Program-made: the position numbers and the translations under genes | Notes under the pieces: generated by a model | Told to the model about the DNA's origin: nothing | The model's database searches: none | The model's input: the letters and a program-made list of their open reading frames with translations, nothing else | Shown here: positions 59,133 through 64,000 of the stretch, in pieces | Layout: each line of letters begins with the position of its first letter | How positions within the stretch are numbered: the stretch's first letter is position 1 | DNA from: Mycolicibacter hiberniae | GTDB lineage: Bacteria > Actinomycetota > Actinomycetes > Mycobacteriales > Mycobacteriaceae | Direction: 5' to 3' | Length of the DNA stretch: 64,000 nucleotides | Assembly (NCBI RefSeq): GCF_010729485.1 | Contig: NZ_AP022609.1 | Span: forward strand, 558,001-622,000

Positions 59133-59177
59133 GACCGTACAGTCTTGCAGGCACCGCGACCGTTAGCCTGATCGGGT

Positions 59178-60407
59178 ATGGAGCCCGCCGTCTTGATCCG
59201 CGAGTACCTGTTGCTCGGTCTGCGCTTCGACCGCATCGAGCAGGGGTATGTCGACGCCTTCACCGGCGATCCCGCGCTGCGGCGTGTGGTCGCCGACGAG
59301 CCGAGCCCGGATCCGGCCGCACTGGCGCGCCAGGCCGAGAAACTGGCCGTGGAGCTGCCGGGCGGACTCGACGCCCAGCGCGCGGAATACCTGCGGGCAC
59401 ACCTGCGGGCGCTGGCCTGCGCGGGGCGCAAGTTCGCCGGCGAGCAGGTCGGCTTCGTCGAAGAGGTGCGCGACTACTTCGATGTCGAGATCGCCAAGGC
59501 CGACACCGACCGCTACCGGCAGGCCCACGCCCGGCTCGACGAGGCGCTGGGTGGGACCGGCCCGCTGGCCGAGCGCATGATCGCCTACCGCCGCGCCGAG
59601 GAGATTCCGCCGGAGCGCCTCGAAGCGGCCATCCACGCGTTCTCCTCGGCGCTGCGCGACCGGGTGCGGGTGAGCTTCCCGCTGCCCGAGACCGAGACCA
59701 TCACCTACGAGGTGGTGACCGACAAGCCGTGGTCGGGTTTCAACTACTACCGCGGCGACTACCACTCCACGGTGGCGGTCAACGCCGACCTCAAACAGCT
59801 GATGTCGAACCTGCCGCGGCTGGTGGCGCACGAGTCCTACCCGGGACATCACACCGAGCACTGCCGCAAGGAAGCCGGGCTGGTGGCCGAGCTGGGCCAG
59901 GCCGAACAGACCATCTTCCTGGTCAACACGCCGCAGTGCCTGATGGCCGAGGGGCTGGCCGACCTGGCGTTGCACGCCGCGGTGGGACCGGGCTGGGGCG
60001 CCTGGGCGGCCGAGATCTACGCCGACCTGGGTTTGACATTCGACGGTCAGCGGGCCGAAGCGGTGTCCGAGGCCGCCGCGGCGCTGGCCGACGTGCGGCA
60101 GGACGCGGCGCTGATGCTGCACGACGAGGGCCGCGACGCCGACGAGGTGGTGGCCTACCTGCGCCGGTGGCTGCTGGTCCCTGAGGATCGGGCACGCCAG
60201 GCGCTGCGGTTCCTGGCCTCGCCGCTGTGGCGCGCCTACACCTCGACCTACGTGGAGGGCTACCGGCTGCTGCGCGCCTGGCTGGACGCTCCGGCGCAAG
60301 ATCCCGGCGACCCGGCCGCGTCCGGGGGCCGGCTCACCGAACGTTTCCGGCGGCTGCTCGACGAACCGCTGACGCCTTCGCGCCTGCGTGCCGAGCTGGG
60401 TGGATAG
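59178..60407 (+). CDS. DUF885-like protein with HExxxH-type motif
   Basis: 409 residues. The C-terminal half has [20 protein letters not shown] near residue 218, an H-E-S-Y-P-G-H-H motif typical of DUF885 proteins and resembling a zinc peptidase site, then [20 protein letters not shown] with a possible third ligand Glu. The N-terminal half is helical ([20 protein letters not shown]). The family is thought to include metallopeptidases, but activity is unproven for most members. ATG 59178 begins [20 protein letters not shown]. No signal peptide is present, so it is probably cytosolic. Confidence 0.85.
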   Translation: MEPAVLIREYLLLGLRFDRIEQGYVDAFTGDPALRRVVADEPSPDPAALARQAEKLAVELPGGLDAQRAEYLRAHLRALACAGRKFAGEQVGFVEEVRDYFDVEIAKADTDRYRQAHARLDEALGGTGPLAERMIAYRRAEEIPPERLEAAIHAFSSALRDRVRVSFPLPETETITYEVVTDKPWSGFNYYRGDYHSTVAVNADLKQLMSNLPRLVAHESYPGHHTEHCRKEAGLVAELGQAEQTIFLVNTPQCLMAEGLADLALHAAVGPGWGAWAAEIYADLGLTFDGQRAEAVSEAAAALADVRQDAALMLHDEGRDADEVVAYLRRWLLVPEDRARQALRFLASPLWRAYTSTYVEGYRLLRAWLDAPAQDPGDPAASGGRLTERFRRLLDEPLTPSRLRAELGG

Positions 60408-60484
60408 CAGGTCGGGCGGGTGCACACCGGCTCGATAGACTTGCGCGCGTGACTGCCGCACCGAACACCCGCCCCGCATCCACC

Positions 60485-61759
60485 ATGTCGGCCCCGCTGG
60501 CTGAACTCGACCCCGACATCGCCGAGCTGCTCGGCAAGGAGCTGGGGCGTCAGCGCGACACGCTGGAGATGATCGCGTCGGAGAACTTCGTGCCGCGGGC
60601 GGTGCTGCAGGCGCACGGCAGCGTGCTGACCAACAAGTACGCCGAGGGCCTGCCGGGCCGGCGTTACTACGGCGGCTGCGAGCACGTCGACGTGGTGGAG
60701 AACATCGCCCGCGACCGCGCCAAGGAACTGTTCGGAGCGGATTTCGCCAACGTCCAGCCGCACTCGGGCGCCCAGGCCAACGCGGCGGTGCTGCAGGCGC
60801 TGATGGAGCCCGGTGACCGGCTCTTGGGTCTGGACCTGGCCAACGGGGGACACCTGACACACGGGATGCGGCTGAACTTCTCCGGCAAGCTCTACGAGAA
60901 CGCCTTCTACGGTGTGGACCCGGTCACCCACCGCGTCGACATGGACGTGGTGCGCGCGCAGGCCCTGGAATTCAAGCCGAAGGTGATCATCGCCGGGTGG
61001 TCGGCCTACCCGCGCATCCTGGACTTCGCGGCGTTTCGGTCCATCGCCGACGAGGTCGGCGCGACCCTGTGGGTCGACATGGCGCACTTCGCCGGGCTGG
61101 TCGCCACCGGACTGCACCCCTCGCCGGTACCGCACGCTCAGGTGGTGTCGACCACGGTGCACAAGACGCTGGGCGGCCCGCGCTCCGGGCTGATCATCGG
61201 CAAGAAGGAGTTCGCCAAGCAGATCAACTCGGCGGTCTTCCCGGGTCAGCAGGGCGGCCCGTTGATGCACGTGATCGCCGCCAAGGCCGTCGCGCTGAAG
61301 ATCGCCGGCACGCCGGAGTTCGCCGAGCGCCAGCAGCGGGTGCTCTCCGGCGCCAAGATCATCGCCGAGCGGCTGCTGGCCGCCGACGTGGCCCAGGCCG
61401 GTGTGTCGGTGGTCAGCGGCGGGACCGACGTGCACCTGGTGCTGGTCGACCTGCGTGACTCGCCGCTGGACGGCCAGATGGCCGAGGACCTGCTGCACGA
61501 GGTCGGCATCACCGTCAACCGCAACGCCGTCCCGAACGACCCGCGCCCGCCGATGGTCACCTCCGGGCTTCGGGTCGGCACTCCGGCGCTGGCCACCCGT
61601 GGTTTCGGCGACGCCGAGTTCACCGAGGTCGCCGACATCATCGCCACCGCGCTGGCGGCCGGTTCGGCCGCCGACGTGCCGGCGCTGCGGGCCCGGGTCA
61701 CCAAGCTGGCGCAGGACTTCCCGCTCTACGACGGGCTTGAGGACTGGAAACTGGCCTAG
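60485..61759 (+). CDS. glyA: Serine hydroxymethyltransferase GlyA
   Basis: 424 residues from ATG 60485 ([20 protein letters not shown]). An upstream GTG at 60449 adds 12 residues and is less likely. Motifs: [60 protein letters not shown] and the PLP Lys in [19 protein letters not shown] near residue 230. It interconverts serine and glycine with tetrahydrofolate, the main source of one-carbon units. It matches Rv1093 (glyA1) in place; desA2 follows. Confidence 0.97.
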   Translation: MSAPLAELDPDIAELLGKELGRQRDTLEMIASENFVPRAVLQAHGSVLTNKYAEGLPGRRYYGGCEHVDVVENIARDRAKELFGADFANVQPHSGAQANAAVLQALMEPGDRLLGLDLANGGHLTHGMRLNFSGKLYENAFYGVDPVTHRVDMDVVRAQALEFKPKVIIAGWSAYPRILDFAAFRSIADEVGATLWVDMAHFAGLVATGLHPSPVPHAQVVSTTVHKTLGGPRSGLIIGKKEFAKQINSAVFPGQQGGPLMHVIAAKAVALKIAGTPEFAERQQRVLSGAKIIAERLLAADVAQAGVSVVSGGTDVHLVLVDLRDSPLDGQMAEDLLHEVGITVNRNAVPNDPRPPMVTSGLRVGTPALATRGFGDAEFTEVADIIATALAAGSAADVPALRARVTKLAQDFPLYDGLEDWKLA

Positions 61760-61854
61760 CCGGCTGGGTCGCGGGGCGTGCCGTGAACTGCTCGCCGTGA
61801 CACGCCGTACCCCGAGTTGACAGGATAGTGTGAATTCGGGTTACAGTTACTTTC

Positions 61855-62682
61855 ATGGCTAAACGTCCCGTTGCTAATGCACTGATCCTCGAGCTCGAGC
61901 CGGTGGTCGACGCGAACCTGGCCCGGCACATCGACACGGTTGACCCGTGGTACGCCCACGACTATGTGCCGTTCGAGCAGGGCGAGAACTTCGCCTTCCT
62001 CGGGGGCAAGGACTGGGACCCGTCACAGGTCACGCTGCCCAAGGTGATCACCGACGCCTGCGAGATCCTGCTGATCGAGAAGGACAGCCTGGCCGGCTAC
62101 CACCGCGAACTGGTCGAGCACTTCATCCTCGAGGACAAGTGGGGCCGCTGGATCGGCCGCTGGACCGCCGAGGAGCACCTGCACGCCATCGCGCTGCGCG
62201 AGTACCTGATGGTCACCCGCGAGATCGACCCGGACGCCAACGAGCGCGTGCGCATGGAGCACGTCCAGAAGGGCTACCGCGCCGACCGCTACAGCCAGGT
62301 CGAGACGCTGGTGTTCATGGCCTTCTACGAGCGCGCCTGCGCCGAGTACTGCCGTAACCTGGCCGACCAGATCGAGGAGCCCGTGCTCAAGGGTCTGATC
62401 GGCCGCATCGCCGGCGACGAGGAACGCCACGAAGGGTTCTTCGCCAACCTGATCGCGCACTGCCTGGACTACGTGCACGACGAGACCCTGGCCGCCATCG
62501 CCGCGCGGGCCGCCGAACTCAAGATCGTCGGCGCCGACATCGACGCCTACGCCGACCGGCAGCCCGGAATCGCCGAAGCCGGCATCTTCGGGCCCGACCA
62601 GTTGCGCCGGGTGATCTCCGACCGGATCAGCGCCTGGGGCCTGGCCGCGCACCCCGATCTGAAGCAGTTTGTGATCGGCTGA
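61855..62682 (+). CDS. desA2: Acyl-ACP desaturase-like protein DesA2
   Basis: 275 residues, the length of M. tuberculosis DesA2 (Rv1094). Di-iron ligands are visible: LVEHFILEDKWGRWIGRW (Glu), WTAEEHLHAIALREYLMV (EEH) near residue 107, and GLIGRIAGDEERHEGFFANL (EERH) near residue 185. It probably desaturates an acyl chain on an acyl carrier protein, perhaps for mycolic acid precursors. ATG 61855 begins MAKRPVANALILELEPVVDA. TTGACA at 61817-61822 is a likely -35 element. Confidence 0.94.
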   Translation: MAKRPVANALILELEPVVDANLARHIDTVDPWYAHDYVPFEQGENFAFLGGKDWDPSQVTLPKVITDACEILLIEKDSLAGYHRELVEHFILEDKWGRWIGRWTAEEHLHAIALREYLMVTREIDPDANERVRMEHVQKGYRADRYSQVETLVFMAFYERACAEYCRNLADQIEEPVLKGLIGRIAGDEERHEGFFANLIAHCLDYVHDETLAAIAARAAELKIVGADIDAYADRQPGIAEAGIFGPDQLRRVISDRISAWGLAAHPDLKQFVIG

Positions 62683-62737
62683 CACTCCGGCGCGCCTGCG
62701 CTGCGGGCACGCATCGGCGGGGGTACCGTCGCAATCG

Positions 62738-62872
62738 ATGGCTAGCCACACGCTTCGCTGTCTCATCGGCACCACCGGTCGTGATTACGACAGGACCGGC
62801 CCCGTTCCTGTGCCGCCCCCCGTCGAATTGTTCGCGCGGGGTCGCGCGTGCCCTCACCGCTGGAGCGCCTAG
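62738..62872 (+). CDS. Candidate antitoxin ORF overlapping phoH2 (PhoAT-like)
   Basis: A 44-residue frame from ATG 62738 ([20 protein letters not shown], then [15 protein letters not shown]). Its TAG shares a base with the GTG start of phoH2 (TAGTG). A second overlapping frame, GTG 62781 to TGA 62879 (32 residues), also overlaps the phoH2 start. In mycobacteria phoH2 is preceded by a small overlapping antitoxin gene (phoAT), so one of these two is probably it. I cannot tell which from sequence alone; the ATG frame has the cleaner stop-start junction. Confidence 0.5.
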   Translation: MASHTLRCLIGTTGRDYDRTGPVPVPPPVELFARGRACPHRWSA

Positions 62873-64000
62873 TGCCTGATATCCGGACGTACGTGCTCGA
62901 CACCTCCGTGCTGCTGTCGGACCCCTGGGCCTGCACCCGGTTCGCCGAACACGAAGTTGTCGTCCCACTGGTGGTCATCAGCGAGCTGGAGGCCAAACGC
63001 CACCACCACGAGCTGGGCTGGTTCGCCCGCCAGGCGCTGCGCATCTTCGACGACATGCGCCTGCAGTATGGGCGGCTTGATCAGCCCATTCCCGTTGGGA
63101 CGCAGGGCGGAAAGCTGCACGTCGAGCTCAACCACAGCGACCCCGCGGTGCTGCCCACCGGATTCCGCACCGACAGCAACGACTCGCGCATCCTGACCTG
63201 CGCGGCCAACCTGGCCGCCGAGGGCCGCCGGGTGACGTTGGTGAGCAAGGACATTCCGCTGCGCGTCAAGGCCGCCGCGCTCGGCCTGGCCGCTGACGAG
63301 TACCACGCGCAGGACGTCATCGTCTCCGGCTGGACCGGAATGGACGAGGTCGAGGCGTCGGTGGAGGACATCGACGCCCTCTTTGACGAGGGCGAGATCG
63401 ACCTGGCGGCAGCCCGGGATCTGCCGTGCCACACCGGAATCCGGCTGCTCGGTGGGACCTCGCATGCACTGGGCCGGGTCAATGCCGCCAAACGGGTGCA
63501 GCTGGTCCGCGGCGACCGGGAGGCGTTCGGACTGCGGGGCCGGTCTGCCGAACAGCGGGTGGCGCTGGACCTGCTGCTCGACGAATCGGTGGGAATCGTC
63601 TCGCTGGGCGGCAAGGCCGGCACCGGCAAGTCGGCGCTGGCGCTGTGCGCCGGCCTGGAAGCGGTCCTGGAGCGGCGCACCCAGCGCAAGGTGGTGGTGT
63701 TCCGCCCGCTCTACGCCGTCGGCGGCCAGGAACTGGGCTATCTGCCCGGCAGCGAGAACGAGAAGATGGGGCCGTGGGCCCAGGCGGTGTTCGACACCCT
63801 GGAAGGTCTGGCCAGCCCCGCGGTGCTCGAGGAGGTGCAGTCGCGCGGCATGCTCGAGGTGTTGCCGCTGACCCATATCCGGGGCCGCTCGCTGCACGAC
63901 TCGTTCGTGATCGTCGACGAAGCGCAGTCGTTGGAGCGCAATGTGCTGCTGACGGTGCTGTCCCGGCTGGGCACCGGATCGCGGGTGGTGCTCACCCACG
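62872..64000 (+). CDS. phoH2: PhoH2-type PIN-domain toxin/RNA helicase (3' end outside window)
   Basis: The first 376 residues are present; full length is about 430. An N-terminal PIN nuclease domain has [40 protein letters not shown], then [20 protein letters not shown] and [20 protein letters not shown] (acidic residues of the PIN site). The PhoH ATPase has Walker [21 protein letters not shown] near residue 245 and [20 protein letters not shown] near residue 345 (Walker B DEAQ). PhoH2 is a type II toxin with RNA unwinding and cleavage activity. GTG 62872 has GGAG 7 bases upstream. The frame is still open at the window end. Confidence 0.93.
   Translation, partial: MPDIRTYVLDTSVLLSDPWACTRFAEHEVVVPLVVISELEAKRHHHELGWFARQALRIFDDMRLQYGRLDQPIPVGTQGGKLHVELNHSDPAVLPTGFRTDSNDSRILTCAANLAAEGRRVTLVSKDIPLRVKAAALGLAADEYHAQDVIVSGWTGMDEVEASVEDIDALFDEGEIDLAAARDLPCHTGIRLLGGTSHALGRVNAAKRVQLVRGDREAFGLRGRSAEQRVALDLLLDESVGIVSLGGKAGTGKSALALCAGLEAVLERRTQRKVVVFRPLYAVGGQELGYLPGSENEKMGPWAQAVFDTLEGLASPAVLEEVQSRGMLEVLPLTHIRGRSLHDSFVIVDEAQSLERNVLLTVLSRLGTGSRVVLTH

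Overview
The window is high-GC actinobacterial DNA from a Mycobacteriaceae genome, most likely a slow-growing species. It carries PE, PPE-SVP and QILSS-type Esx genes, the mycothiol enzyme Mca, a desA2-type desaturase, a PhoH2 toxin-helicase, and a gene order that follows, from memory, M. tuberculosis Rv1029-Rv1031 (kdpABC), Rv1037c-Rv1040c (esx/PPE/PE), Rv1054-Rv1055 (integrase remnants) and Rv1057-Rv1095.

Layout. (1) 1-10.5 kb: the end of the kdp potassium operon (kdpA partial, kdpB, kdpC with an enlarged middle), followed on the same strand by a kdpD sensor kinase with no response regulator next to it. A convergent unit carries an MPT63-like secreted protein, kdpE and a second complete kdpD, so the locus has two KdpD kinases and one visible KdpE. 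(2) 10.5-14.8 kb: a minus-strand type VII secretion substrate cluster, PE-PPE-esx-esx-PE-PPE, in which the second PE has a PPE-like C-terminal tail. (3) 14.8-18.1 kb: an IS3-type transposase scrap, then a minus-strand set of an EspC-like small protein with a damaged 5' end, a large DUF1023 alpha/beta hydrolase and a lipoprotein. (4) 18.2-18.9 kb: a decayed tyrosine integrase upstream of a tRNA with a UAA (Leu) anticodon.

(5) 18.87-28.32 kb: a 9.4-kb integrated element bounded by a 21-bp direct repeat of the tRNA 3' end. It encodes a tyrosine integrase, a Cro/CI-type repressor, an excisionase-like protein, a DUF2742 protein, a replication protein with a duplicated C-terminal module, small zinc-binding and helical proteins, and an HK97-type major capsid protein, but no recognisable portal, terminase or tail genes. 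It looks like a phiRv1/phiRv2-type or capsid-carrying phage satellite. Its right end carries a cargo block: one membrane-anchored protein and a divergent operon of three stop-start-overlapping genes of unknown function.

(6) 28.3-64 kb: chromosomal backbone. It holds a TetR/flavin oxidoreductase pair, a YVTN beta-propeller, a fadD14-like ligase with downstream enzymes (Rossmann protein, glutamine amidotransferase, patatin), a second convergent patatin, cysteine dioxygenase plus rhodanese, lipid enzymes (echA8, echA9, fadA3, GDSL esterase, lipU), transsulfuration (cbs, metB), greA, mca, a DUF255 thioredoxin-like protein, hemolysin III, a short-chain Z-prenyl diphosphate synthase, coaA, a DUF885 peptidase-like protein, glyA, desA2, and the start of phoH2 with a candidate overlapping antitoxin ORF.

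The most unusual small structure is at 43.28-44.28 kb. A solitary Vsr-like (DUF559) endonuclease gene sits between two directly repeated 61-bp near-perfect palindromes (57 of 61 positions identical), and the right copy supplies the gene's stop codon. It interrupts an otherwise conserved gene neighbourhood and looks like a compact mobile or selfish unit. Names and family assignments come from reading motifs and from memory; no database search was possible.
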